Shown here: in pieces, positions 8,005-16,308 of the stretch
Layout of the letters: each line of letters starts with the position of its first letter
Position numbering within the stretch: the stretch's first letter is position 1
NCBI GenBank assembly: GCA_012800355.1
Contig: JAAZJL010000062.1
Span: forward strand, 1-48,133
Length of the DNA stretch: 48,133 nucleotides
DNA from: Erysipelotrichia bacterium
Lineage (GTDB): Bacteria > Bacillota_I > Bacilli_A > Erysipelotrichales > Erysipelotrichaceae
Reading direction: 5' to 3'
Position numbers and translations under genes: made by a program
Notes under the pieces: generated by a model
Database searches by the model: none
The model's input: the letters and a program-made list of their open reading frames with translations, nothing else
What the model was told of the DNA's origin: nothing

Positions 8005-9309
8005 TTATTTAGAAATAAAATATCTATTATCGTCAACAGTAATTGTACTGTTATAAAACTCCAACATGAAATTAATCATATAATTGATATCATAACTTCC
8101 TGCTGTTTCATAAGAAGAATGCATTGCCAGTTGAGCCACACCAACATCGACCATATTTATCGGTAAGTTGATGGTTGAAATAGCAGCTTGAGTAGTTCCC
8201 CCTTTCGAACCATTGATATTAGCAAACAACTGATAAGGAACATCTGCTCTATGACACAACTCTTTAGCAATGGCAATTGTTATAGCATCAGAAACATAAC
8301 TTTGAGTAGCACTTGTTTTAATTACCACTCCTTTATTTAAATAAGCTTGATTTGTTGAATCATACATTTCAGGATGATTTGGATGAACACCATGGCCATT
8401 ATCAGCACTAACCAAAAACGAATTAGCTAAAATAGCTTTGATATCACTTTTAACATAATAGAAACTAGCAAATACTCTTTCAATTGTATCGCTTAAAAAA
8501 TTAGAGGCCATTCCCTGTTTTGTGATAGCACCAATTTCTTCATGGTCAAACACTGCCAATACATTTAGTGAATTAGTACTATATCCTAACAGAAATGCTT
8601 TTAAAGAAGTGTAAACACTTTCCAAATTATCTAGTTTTCCACCCGAAACAAACTCTTTGTTTTCTCCCCAAAGAAGAGCTTTTTGACGATTATAAAAATA
8701 TAAATCATGAGCTAAGATATCTTTTTTATTTACAAGAAGTTTTTTGCTTAATAAACTGTTAAAATAATCTTCTGTTGGCTCTAATCCCATAATCGGAATT
8801 AAATCAACCTTAGTATCCCACTTATAACCATTATTAGCTTCTCTATTTTGGTGGATAGCAACATTAGGAATTATTGCCATATCTTCTTTAAAATCAACTA
8901 AATGACTCACAATAACACCATTTTCTTTAGTGGTTATTCTTCCCGCAATTCCTAGTGGCTTATCTAACCAGGTTGATAAAAGAGCTCCGCCATAAACCTC
9001 AACATTTATTCTGTTATAATTGCTATCTTTGATGTCAGCTATAGGTTTAACTTTCAAACAAGGAGAATCTGCGTGTGAAGCGATAATATTCACTGATTTA
9101 ACATTGGCTATTTCAGGAATTTTAAAAGCTATCAAGCTACTTTGATTTCTAACCACATAATAGTAACGATTATTCTCTAATGTCCAGGTTGAATTTTCTT
9201 TTAGCTTAATAAAACCTGCTTCTATCAACTGTCTTTCAACTTCACTAACAGCATGATATGTTGAACTACTTTTATTTAAAAAATCTACAAACCCTCTTCT
9301 ATTAACCAT
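8005..9309 (-). CDS. apeB: M18 family aminopeptidase
   Basis: The 434-residue metallo-aminopeptidase of family M18 (aspartyl aminopeptidase type) removes N-terminal, preferably acidic, residues in the cytosol. Visible landmarks are IIASHADSPCLKVKP with the first zinc His, GGALLSTWLDKPLGIAG, GGKLDNLE with the bridging Asp, VFDHEEIGA with the catalytic Glu pair, and MVDVGVAQLAMHSSYE with the last metal His. These cover both metal sites, so the enzyme appears intact. The start overlaps the end of the upstream methyltransferase gene by 8 bp, implying co-translation of the two. Calling it apeB rests on family resemblance. Confidence 0.9.
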   Translation of the reverse strand: MVNRRGFVDFLNKSSSTYHAVSEVERQLIEAGFIKLKENSTWTLENNRYYYVVRNQSSLIAFKIPEIANVKSVNIIASHADSPCLKVKPIADIKDSNYNRINVEVYGGALLSTWLDKPLGIAGRITTKENGVIVSHLVDFKEDMAIIPNVAIHQNREANNGYKWDTKVDLIPIMGLEPTEDYFNSLLSKKLLVNKKDILAHDLYFYNRQKALLWGENKEFVSGGKLDNLESVYTSLKAFLLGYSTNSLNVLAVFDHEEIGAITKQGMASNFLSDTIERVFASFYYVKSDIKAILANSFLVSADNGHGVHPNHPEMYDSTNQAYLNKGVVIKTSATQSYVSDAITIAIAKELCHRADVPYQLFANINGSKGGTTQAAISTINLPINMVDVGVAQLAMHSSYETAGSYDINYMINFMLEFYNSTITVDDNRYFISK

Positions 9310-9898
9310 ATCTTTTTCTCCTTTTACAAATTAATAAGCCATCTCCTATTTCTAAGTATTCACTTTCGAAATCAGGATGATTTAACATATCTTCTCTAAA
9401 TTTAGCCAGTTTTTTAACTAGTGGTCTAAGTCTTTTTTTCTCAACCAAATCTGGACTATCAATATAACCATGGAAAAACATATTATCCACTATAATAGTT
9501 CCATCTTCTTTTAAGTTTTTTAAATACTTTTCTAAAAGTTCTTGATTATGTGCCTTTGGTCCATCCAAAAATAACACCTCAAATTTATCAGGTAAATCAT
9601 ACTTTCTAGCATCAGTTAAAATCGGAACTATTCTTTCTTCTAAATTAGCTAATCTGATATTTTCTTTAGCCATACTATGTCTTTCTTTATCTATTTCTAA
9701 AGTAACGATTTTTAGTTTTGGATTACTGCTAGCAAAACAAATACTGCTGTATCCAACAGCTGTACCAATTTCTAAAAGAGATTCTATGTCATTCTCTTTT
9801 AAATAATTAATAACATAGTTTAATCCATCTTCCTCCATAATTGGAATTTTATCTATCAGCGCCTGTTGTTTAATTGTTTCAATGAGTTGTTTGTTCAT
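9302..9898 (-). CDS. trmR: O-methyltransferase, probable tRNA uridine-34 hydroxyl methyltransferase (TrmR/YrrM-like)
   Basis: This class I SAM-dependent methyltransferase of the catechol-OMT-like family has the SAM-binding motif LLEIGTAVGYSS (about residues 40-51), an acidic loop (VTLEIDKERH), and LFLDGPKAHNQELLEKYL followed by TIIVDNMFF, which carry the metal and substrate residues. In Bacillus the homologous YrrM/TrmR methylates 5-hydroxyuridine at tRNA position 34, and the length and motifs fit that group. ATG 9898 is chosen over ATG 9904 because AGGT sits 8 nt before it. It is the first gene of a two-gene unit with the M18 peptidase. Confidence 0.75.
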   Translation of the reverse strand: MNKQLIETIKQQALIDKIPIMEEDGLNYVINYLKENDIESLLEIGTAVGYSSICFASSNPKLKIVTLEIDKERHSMAKENIRLANLEERIVPILTDARKYDLPDKFEVLFLDGPKAHNQELLEKYLKNLKEDGTIIVDNMFFHGYIDSPDLVEKKRLRPLVKKLAKFREDMLNHPDFESEYLEIGDGLLICKRRKRYG

Positions 9899-9939
9899 AA
9901 TCATTACCTATTAACAATTATAACAAATCACCTTAACTT

Positions 9940-11577
9940 TTAATAAATTTTTTGAGCGAGCTCAAAGTCTTTCTTTCTAATATAGTAATATAAACCATAA
10001 CTTATAGCACTATGAACTAATAAATTAAGTGAAACTACCACCATTAAAGGTAAATCAGATAAGAATATTAAAGATAATACTGATGGAACCATCAAGATAA
10101 AGTTATAAACAATATCATAGAAGATTGAAAAATTACTTTTAACAACCTGATATTCACTAGTAAAGTTGTGTTTTGGATTTTTACAGTCAATAATAATGCC
10201 AAAGAAACTGCGCCCAATAGCAAATATCGCAAAGATAATAATAGCAAAGGCTGTAGGTAAAACAGGTAGTTTTATTAGAATAGCCACTATTACAAATAGC
10301 ATTCCATTAGGAACAAAGGTTAGAAGCATATCTGGCACACACTTATAAACCAACTGCTGATAGAAAGCAATAGGAATATACTTCATAAATATCGCACTGT
10401 TACCATCTCTACTTACAGCTGTAATACTTACATAGGTGTACAGTGACATAAATATGCAAATTAACAACAAGACTGAAAATGTAATCTGTCCACCTGCATC
10501 AAGACTAGTTATTCTCGAACTATCAGCAACTAATTGACTTATACCACCAACACCCTGACTGAAAGTGAAGGTCATAATTATTGGTAGAATTAGACTTGGC
10601 AAAACACATTGAGTAAAATAAACTGGTTTTCTAATTAAACATTTAAATTCTTTTAATACATAATTAAAAGCCACACTTACCTTAACAAAATCTTTTTTGT
10701 CTACTTTTTTTCTAGAGTAACTGCCAGTAGTGCTATTTCCTAATACACCTTTAAAGTAAAGTCTATTACTAACAACTATCATTACTACATAAACAACTAC
10801 ACTTATTAGTACAAGCAGTAATAAAGAAACAATTGAAAGATTTATCAAAGCTTCGCTAGCAAACTTTAAAGTTGGGAAAAATGAATACATTGATTTTGCT
10901 AAACCATCTATTTGGGTAATTAATGCCAACAACTGCTCTGGATCAGAACTGCTTTGTGAGGCATTCATGCTAATATACATTGAAACTACCAAGACCATCA
11001 GAACACCTAAAGTCTGAAATAATCCCTTGTGTTTTGATAAGTTAACAAAAGACATTACTACCATCATCACCAATGCCATTAAAACAACTGGAACAACTGG
11101 GATAATCAGCAAAACAAGAATCATAAAGACATAAAACACAATTGAGGCCTTTGTCAGATAACCATAAACAATTAGTGGAATTAATCCAAAAAACATTTCT
11201 GAGAAATATGAATAAGCAAGCAAAGTATTTATTTTACCAGCAACAATTTCAAATGGTTGAAATGGCAAAGGTAATAAGTGTTCATTGTCTTTAGAAAAAT
11301 ATAAAATGTTAGCGCTAGTAAAGACTGTGTTGAATAAACCACTAGCAATATTAATTAAACAAATCAAACTAATAAAAGCTGTTTGTTGATTGAAATTCAT
11401 TAATGTGTTAATAGTACCATAAGAAAAAATTCCAGCAATGGCAGATAAATAACCATAAGCAAATATCATCAAAAGTATGGTTGATATTTTCTTTTTACCA
11501 AAACCTTGTTTAGAAAAAGCATTGATAATATAGGTTTTAATTAAAACTTTTGTCAGTGATAAAATACGCTTAAGCAT
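9940..11577 (-). CDS. ABC-2 type transporter permease
   Basis: The 545-residue polytopic membrane protein has about twelve hydrophobic segments spread over two halves separated by a soluble stretch (about residues 280-310, rich in basic residues around SYSRKKVDKKDF). It carries the L-L-P-L-P-F-Q-P-F motif after a charged KDNEH loop, typical of large ABC-2 permeases of Bacillota exporters. It is the partner of the ATPase encoded just upstream; the reading frames overlap by 8 bp, so one exporter complex is expected. Substrate is unknown (lipid, peptide or drug export are all possible). No binding protein gene is nearby, in line with export rather than import. Confidence 0.8.
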   Translation of the reverse strand: MLKRILSLTKVLIKTYIINAFSKQGFGKKKISTILLMIFAYGYLSAIAGIFSYGTINTLMNFNQQTAFISLICLINIASGLFNTVFTSANILYFSKDNEHLLPLPFQPFEIVAGKINTLLAYSYFSEMFFGLIPLIVYGYLTKASIVFYVFMILVLLIIPVVPVVLMALVMMVVMSFVNLSKHKGLFQTLGVLMVLVVSMYISMNASQSSSDPEQLLALITQIDGLAKSMYSFFPTLKFASEALINLSIVSLLLLVLISVVVYVVMIVVSNRLYFKGVLGNSTTGSYSRKKVDKKDFVKVSVAFNYVLKEFKCLIRKPVYFTQCVLPSLILPIIMTFTFSQGVGGISQLVADSSRITSLDAGGQITFSVLLLICIFMSLYTYVSITAVSRDGNSAIFMKYIPIAFYQQLVYKCVPDMLLTFVPNGMLFVIVAILIKLPVLPTAFAIIIFAIFAIGRSFFGIIIDCKNPKHNFTSEYQVVKSNFSIFYDIVYNFILMVPSVLSLIFLSDLPLMVVVSLNLLVHSAISYGLYYYIRKKDFELAQKIY

Positions 11578-12295
11578 TTTCTGTAATCTCCAAAAATACT
11601 TTTTCTAAGCTACCTTCTTTAGCAAACTGTTCTCTGGCTTCTTCTACTGTTCCAACAAACAATAATTTTCCTTTAGAAATAATTCCAATTCTATCACACA
11701 TTTTTTCTGCCACTTCCAAAACATGGGTTGAGAAAAAGACTGTTTTTCCCTCATCAGCATGTTCTCTCATCATTTCTTTTAGATCAAAACTGCTCTTTGG
11801 ATCTAACCCTGTCATTGGTTCATCTAAAATCCAATTGTTTGGATTGTGTAATAACGCCCCAATTATAACTACCTTTTGTCTCATACCATGTGAGAAAGAC
11901 TCTAACTTATTGTTTAAGACATCATATATTTCAAACTTTTTAGCTAACTCTATTACTTTGTTTTCTCTATCTTCAATATCATAAATATCACAAATAAAGT
12001 TTAGATACTCGATTGCCTTTAAAGATAAAAAGATATCTGGACTATCTGGAACAAAGCCAAATATTCTCTTAGCTTCCATTGGCTGTTTAACAATATCATA
12101 ACCATCAATTAAAATTTCGCCCTCATCAGCATCTAAAATACCAGTAATCATTTTAATTGTAGTTGTCTTTCCAGCACCATTGGGACCTAAAAAACCAAAT
12201 ATCTCGCCATTATTAATTGTCAAATTTAGACTGTCGACTGATTTTTTTCCTTTTGTATATGATTTAGAAACATTTTTAATTTCTATCATCTTCAT
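11570..12295 (-). CDS. ABC transporter ATP-binding protein
   Basis: This 241-residue nucleotide-binding subunit has Walker A GPNGAGKTT (about residues 38-46), an ABC signature in its divergent form FSHGMRQK, Walker B WILDEP and the switch His in FFSTHVLE. It belongs to the DrrA/CcmA-like ABC-2 exporter class. It energises the permease encoded by the overlapping downstream gene. The signature SHGMRQ rather than SGGQ is common in this subfamily and does not suggest loss of function. An intergenic stretch of 150 bp containing the terminator of the anti-sigma gene precedes it. Confidence 0.9.
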   Translation of the reverse strand: MKMIEIKNVSKSYTKGKKSVDSLNLTINNGEIFGFLGPNGAGKTTTIKMITGILDADEGEILIDGYDIVKQPMEAKRIFGFVPDSPDIFLSLKAIEYLNFICDIYDIEDRENKVIELAKKFEIYDVLNNKLESFSHGMRQKVVIIGALLHNPNNWILDEPMTGLDPKSSFDLKEMMREHADEGKTVFFSTHVLEVAEKMCDRIGIISKGKLLFVGTVEEAREQFAKEGSLEKVFLEITENA

Positions 12296-12400
12296 ACCTC
12301 CTAAGCAAACATTTGCTCTATATATTATACGATAAAAAACATTAAATCTAAATTAGAATGATACATATATTACTAAAAAATTACATAACACTAAACTATT

Positions 12401-12430
12401 AAAAAAAAGGCCCAGCATTTCTGCTGGGTC
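12401..12430 (-). terminator. Terminator after the RsgI-like gene
   Basis: On the minus strand, stem CCCAGCA-GAAA-TGCTGGG (12428-12411) with a following T-run (A8 at 12401-12408 on plus). The stem is GC-rich with a GAAA loop. Confidence 0.9.
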
Positions 12431-12445
12431 AAAGTTAGCAAACTT

Positions 12446-13696
12446 CTATTTTTCTTCTAAAATTTCGCCTGTATTGGCATCAATAACATATTTACATTGA
12501 CGACTGTTAGCTTTAAATTCAATACAATAGACTAGTTTGCCATCTTGAAGACATAATTCAGATTTATAGTTGCTATATTCTGAAGCATTAGCATGGTTTA
12601 AAACTATTCTCTTAACATTTTTTTGACCAATGCAACTTCCGTTACCATAATTGTTGCCATTACCACTGTTGCTACCTTTTCCATGATTGTGACCACTTGT
12701 ATCATCATTTGAGCTTGATGAATGACTGTGCTCATATTGATGTTTATATTGTCTATTTTCTTGTTCACATTCCAAGATTACACCACTGGTTCCATTAACC
12801 ATAACTACATAATCAGTGTTGTTGTAAACAAATTTGATTACATAGACAATATTGTGATGACGATAATCAATTTCCATTGTGTAATCTGAAATTTCAGTTG
12901 CTGATGCTTTTACAGATTTTAAAGCAATTTCTTTAGCTTTTTCTTCACCAATATATTCTTTTTGGCTTGCTTGCCCCATTCTTTGAATTCCTGGAATTGT
13001 ATTTTCAGAATTACCTAATAGTAAGTTTAACTGAGTAACATTTAACTTTGCTAGCTCTTCAATATTGTAAGTGCTATCTAAGGCAATCAATTCGGTAATT
13101 AATTGTGCTCTACCTATTGAAATATTATATGTTTCAGCTAATTTTACTAAATCTGGATTGTTTTTTAAATTTTGACACACAACTGATCCATCAAAATCAT
13201 CTTCAGCTAAAATATCTTCAATCATTTCCATTAGATTAGCAGTTATATTTTCATTATCAACAGTAACCAAAATAGAGTTGGCACTATCGTTTAAATATCC
13301 CTGTTCTAATAATGATTCAATTAAAGTTTTTAAAGCTACTTTAACCTGACATCCCTTTACATTTAAATTTTCAACTACATCGATTCCTTCTTCATTTTTT
13401 CCAAATATTTCAATAACTTTATCTTTTTCATCCAAAGTAATTTCAATTGAAGGATTAATATCTAATGAAATTGTTGCTGCTACAACAGATGTAGCTGGTC
13501 TAGTTACAATTATTGTTACAAATAATAAACAACTCATCGCAAATATTAAAACTGGCTTCCAAGAAAAACCTCTTGATTTTTCTTTCTTTTCTTGATGTAC
13601 CCTTTTTCTTGCATCTAGAATAATCTGCTCAGATATATCTGGGGTAATTTTTTGAACTGTTTTATTAATTTTTTCTTTTATTTTTTCTGGTGTCAT
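12446..13696 (-). CDS. RsgI-like anti-sigma factor with two PepSY domains
   Basis: The protein is a 416-residue single-pass membrane protein. The cytosolic N-terminus (about 1-45) should hold the sigma factor. A transmembrane helix at about 47-66 follows. The extracellular part starts with the RsgI middle domain (ATISLDINPSIEITLDE, then ...VKVALKTLIESLL). Next come a first PepSY-like repeat (about 248-310), a His/Ser/Gly/Asn-rich low-complexity linker with HSHSSSSNDD and HNHGKGSNSGNG, and a second PepSY-like repeat ending DANTGEILEEK. RsgI proteins classically sense extracellular polysaccharide or wall state and hold a sigma factor. PepSY sensing here is an inference. It starts 3 nt after the sigma gene stop. 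Confidence 0.8.
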   Translation of the reverse strand: MTPEKIKEKINKTVQKITPDISEQIILDARKRVHQEKKEKSRGFSWKPVLIFAMSCLLFVTIIVTRPATSVVAATISLDINPSIEITLDEKDKVIEIFGKNEEGIDVVENLNVKGCQVKVALKTLIESLLEQGYLNDSANSILVTVDNENITANLMEMIEDILAEDDFDGSVVCQNLKNNPDLVKLAETYNISIGRAQLITELIALDSTYNIEELAKLNVTQLNLLLGNSENTIPGIQRMGQASQKEYIGEEKAKEIALKSVKASATEISDYTMEIDYRHHNIVYVIKFVYNNTDYVVMVNGTSGVILECEQENRQYKHQYEHSHSSSSNDDTSGHNHGKGSNSGNGNNYGNGSCIGQKNVKRIVLNHANASEYSNYKSELCLQDGKLVYCIEFKANSRQCKYVIDANTGEILEEK

Positions 13697-13699
13697 TTT

Positions 13700-14254
13700 C
13701 TATTCCTCCTGTTTCACGATTTGTTGTAGTTTTTTTATCGCCCGATTATGTCTTGACAGAACTGTTGATAAAGGTAATTTTAATATCTGAGCAATCTCTT
13801 TAAATTTATAACCGGTTAGAGAATGCAATATAATAACTTGTCTTTCTTTATCATCTAGTTGATTTAAGCATTGATTTAAAAATTCTTTGTCCACCACATT
13901 AACATCATCTTCTTCTTTGGCTTGCAATATCCACTGTTCTTCAGTAAGGTTGATCTGCTTTTTGTTTTCTCTTAACCTTTGTAAGCAAGTATTTCTTGTT
14001 ATAGTAAGCATCCAAGCTAACGGTTTTGACTTTGAAACATAAGTTTTGGCTGCTTCAATAATCTTTATATAACTATCGTGCAAACAATCTTGCGCTGAAT
14101 ATTCATCTTTAACAATTGACAAAGAAAAACCATACAAGATATGACTTGTTAATTCATACAGTTTTCTAAATCCGTCCATATTATCTGAAGCTATTTCTTC
14201 AAGGCATTCATCTAACAGGACATCATCAATGCCTTCTTTACAAAAATCAGTCAT
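13700..14254 (-). CDS. ECF-type sigma-70 factor
   Basis: The 184-residue sigma factor contains region 2 (about 25-95, with LYGFSLSIVKDEYSAQDCLHD and the KPLAWMLTITRNTCLQRLR promoter-melting helix) and region 4 (about 125-180, with LDDKERQVIILHSLTGYKFKEIAQ followed by LPLSTVLSRHNRAIKKL). No sigma-1.1 or region 3 is present, so it is of the ECF class. The downstream RsgI-like gene starts 3 nt later, so a sigma/anti-sigma pair is nearly certain. The short leader carries TGTTGAAACGTTATATAAG, which may hold an autoregulated promoter, but no clear -35/-10 pair could be assigned. Confidence 0.9.
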   Translation of the reverse strand: MTDFCKEGIDDVLLDECLEEIASDNMDGFRKLYELTSHILYGFSLSIVKDEYSAQDCLHDSYIKIIEAAKTYVSKSKPLAWMLTITRNTCLQRLRENKKQINLTEEQWILQAKEEDDVNVVDKEFLNQCLNQLDDKERQVIILHSLTGYKFKEIAQILKLPLSTVLSRHNRAIKKLQQIVKQEE

Positions 14255-14310
14255 TTACTACTCCTTTCACTTATATAACGTTTCAACAGGACATTTTATT
14301 GCAAGTATAT

Positions 14311-14340
14311 CAAAAAAGATTTCTTTTTTTTAGAAATCTC
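14311..14340 (-). terminator. Terminator after the aldose epimerase gene
   Basis: On the minus strand, AGATTTC-TAAAAAAAA-GAAATCT followed by T6, immediately after the epimerase stop. It insulates the ECF sigma gene from readthrough. Confidence 0.8.
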
Positions 14341-15173
14341 TATTTTATCAATTCAATACTATATCCAGTCTTGAATGTTTCATTAGGTTTTAAAGACATC
14401 ATCCCTTCTCTATCTTTAAAATCTACTTCCACCTTTTCTAAATCACTATGACCATACCAAGGTTCTAAACAAATAAATGGTGCTTTATCATCACTTGTCC
14501 AAATGGCAAAATAAGGATAACCTTCAATCTCCATTTTTATTGTGTAATCTTTTTGTACTAGTTTGACATATTTACTTTCTAATCCTTTATAGATGATAGT
14601 CTGATATTTTTTAATATCTTTATAAGATAATTGCCATTTATCTAATGTGACATCTTTTTCATAAAGTGGTCCATCATTAAAAACAATTTGTTTGACAATT
14701 TCTTTCTTTTCGTATTGCAAATAACTATCTTCAAAGTTTAAAACATTAAAACCTGGATGTAAGCCAAAGGTAAATGGCATGTCTTTTTTACTATCATTTC
14801 TAATATAGTAATCAATATTAACTTTATTTTTATCTAAAGAATATTTAATTTGGTAAGTAAACTGAAATGGGTAACGACTTAAAGTATCATCATTTTCTTT
14901 TAACTCCATAATGATTTTACTATCATCACATTTAACACAAACTAAATTATTATCTCTGATAAAACCATGATTATTCATTGAATATGTCTTACCTTCTACT
15001 TGATATGATTTGCTGTAAGTATTACCTACTATTGGAAAAAGCGTTGGATTTTTTCCTTTCCAATGATTAGAATCACCTTGCCACATGACTTCTTTGCCAT
15101 CAAATAATAAACTTTGGATTTCGCCACCTTTTTCAATTACTTCTAGTTGAATAAAATCATTTTTAATTTTCAT
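14340..15173 (-). CDS. Aldose 1-epimerase family protein (LacX-like)
   Basis: The 277-residue cytosolic beta-sandwich enzyme is of the galactose mutarotase-like fold. Family cues are GGEIQSLLFDGKEVMWQGD, NPTLFPIVGNTYS, the N-H-G-F-I-R motif (first catalytic His), FGLHPGFN (second His) and CLEPWYGHSD with the catalytic Glu region. This pattern is that of the LacX/YeaD-like branch, which interconverts alpha and beta anomers of a sugar or sugar phosphate; the substrate is not visible. A tRNA-Thr gene lies just upstream on the same strand, and the terminator follows directly. Confidence 0.85.
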   Translation of the reverse strand: MKIKNDFIQLEVIEKGGEIQSLLFDGKEVMWQGDSNHWKGKNPTLFPIVGNTYSKSYQVEGKTYSMNNHGFIRDNNLVCVKCDDSKIIMELKENDDTLSRYPFQFTYQIKYSLDKNKVNIDYYIRNDSKKDMPFTFGLHPGFNVLNFEDSYLQYEKKEIVKQIVFNDGPLYEKDVTLDKWQLSYKDIKKYQTIIYKGLESKYVKLVQKDYTIKMEIEGYPYFAIWTSDDKAPFICLEPWYGHSDLEKVEVDFKDREGMMSLKPNETFKTGYSIELIK

Positions 15174-15189
15174 ATCTTTTTCCCCTTTA

Positions 15190-15265
15190 TGGTGCCGCTT
15201 GCAAGACTTGAACTTGCGACCTGCACATTACGAATGAGTTGCTCTACCAACTGAGCTAAAACGGC
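15190..15265 (-). tRNA. tRNA-Thr (anticodon CGU) with disrupted anticodon stem
   Basis: The minus-strand cloverleaf has acceptor GCCGTTT pairing with AAGCGGC, discriminator A and encoded CCA, D-stem GCTC/GAGC and T-stem GCAAG/CTTGC with TTCAAGT loop. The anticodon loop is TTCGTAA, giving CGU for Thr codon ACG. The anticodon stem ACTCA against TGTGC pairs at only three of five positions: 27-43 is A-C and 29-41 is U-U. The rest is sound. It may be a functional but weakened minor isoacceptor, a decaying copy (a UGU tRNA could read ACG by wobble), or contain a sequencing error. Confidence 0.85.
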
Positions 15266-15307
15266 TTTTTATTTATTAAATAATAACACAATCTATTATT
15301 GTTCTAG

Positions 15308-15341
15308 CAAAAAGAAAAAGCTTCTAAAAAGCTTCTTCTTT
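15308..15341 (-). terminator. Terminator after the SIMPL gene
   Basis: Two AAGCTT units (15318-15323 and 15329-15334) pair as a hairpin with a T-rich tail on the minus strand, just after the SIMPL stop. Confidence 0.6.
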
Positions 15342-15353
15342 AATGATTTCAAA

Positions 15354-16007
15354 TTATTTTATTTCCCAAACAAAAGTAGCAGTATCACTGGCATTGATAT
15401 CATCTGGAACAATTTCAATATTGCTTTCTCTTTCTACTGCTAGAACCTTATACTCAATATCATAGCTTGTATCAGAGTAAATATTTAATTGTCCCCAGTT
15501 GTAATCAATCGTTTTCAACTCACCTAGTTTGGCGTTAGCTGCCTTACAGAGAGTTTTTGCTTTTCTTTTAGCATTTTTTGTGGCAGAAATTAGCAATTCT
15601 TCATTAACTGCATCGGGATCCTTAACGGTAAATCTTATCGATAAATTAGGTTGAGAAATACATTTTGAAATAGCAGTTAAAGTTTTAGCCAGTTTAGTCA
15701 TATCAAAGTCAAAAGATACTTTTAAATCATGTATCACTAAATATCCAGCAAATACCTGTTTATAATTGCCTTCTGAATCTCTTTCGCTTTCATAGTGTGT
15801 CCTGACATTAAAGTTTGTTGTTTTCAAATCTTCTTTCTCAAATCCAACATCATTTAATGTTTTATTAAGATTATCAATCTGCTCACTGGCAATGTTCATC
15901 GCTTTTTCATATTCTTTATTAATTGATTCTAGAGTCAAGGAAATTATCACATAATCTGGTTTTACTGAAACTTTTCCCACTCCTTTTACTGTAATTGTTT
16001 TTGTCAT
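15354..16007 (-). CDS. SIMPL-domain protein (DUF541)
   Basis: The 217-residue protein begins with TITVKGVGKVSVKPDYVII, the hallmark of SIMPL/DUF541 (BP26-like) proteins. Its mixed alpha/beta body shows AMNIASEQIDNLNKTLNDVG and a late ATKNAKRKAKTLCKAANAKLGEL helix. Many homologues are exported and form periplasmic or wall-associated oligomers, but here no signal peptide or lipobox is present, so it may be cytosolic. Function in the family is poorly defined. The gene has a good SD (AGGAGG) and a terminator of its own; it appears monocistronic. Confidence 0.85.
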   Translation of the reverse strand: MTKTITVKGVGKVSVKPDYVIISLTLESINKEYEKAMNIASEQIDNLNKTLNDVGFEKEDLKTTNFNVRTHYESERDSEGNYKQVFAGYLVIHDLKVSFDFDMTKLAKTLTAISKCISQPNLSIRFTVKDPDAVNEELLISATKNAKRKAKTLCKAANAKLGELKTIDYNWGQLNIYSDTSYDIEYKVLAVERESNIEIVPDDINASDTATFVWEIK

Positions 16008-16255
16008 AATAGTTCCTCCTGATATTTATATTTTTTATTAGCATATTTTTTAAACATTTCTTACTTTAATTACAATCCATTATACGTTACATATTATATG
16101 TATTATCGTTATTTTTTTACCTCATTTTTCCTTCTTAAAAATAAGGGTAGACACAATAATTATAACAAACTTTTAATCAAAACTGAATGAAAAGGGAGAA
16201 TAAAATTACTTTTTTTTTACAAAAATAAATATATAAAAAATATGTTATTTTTTGC

Positions 16256-16284
16256 TTGACTTTAATGATTTTTTAATGTTATAG
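16256..16284 (+). promoter_or_regulatory. SigA-type promoter of the purine permease gene
   Basis: TTGACT (16256-16261), 17 bp, TTATAG (16279-16284). The predicted start near 16291 leaves a leader of under 20 nt, so a purine riboswitch cannot be part of this transcript. The remaining 240 bp upstream (16008-16255) holds no recognised gene or RNA. Confidence 0.6.
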
Positions 16285-16308
16285 TCTCTTTTTAAAAGGA
16301 GAATATAT

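Noticed and set aside
16008-16308. Purine riboswitch ahead of the NCS2 permease
   Set aside because: The predicted transcription start near 16291 leaves a leader of under 20 nt, and no three-way-junction consensus is seen upstream.
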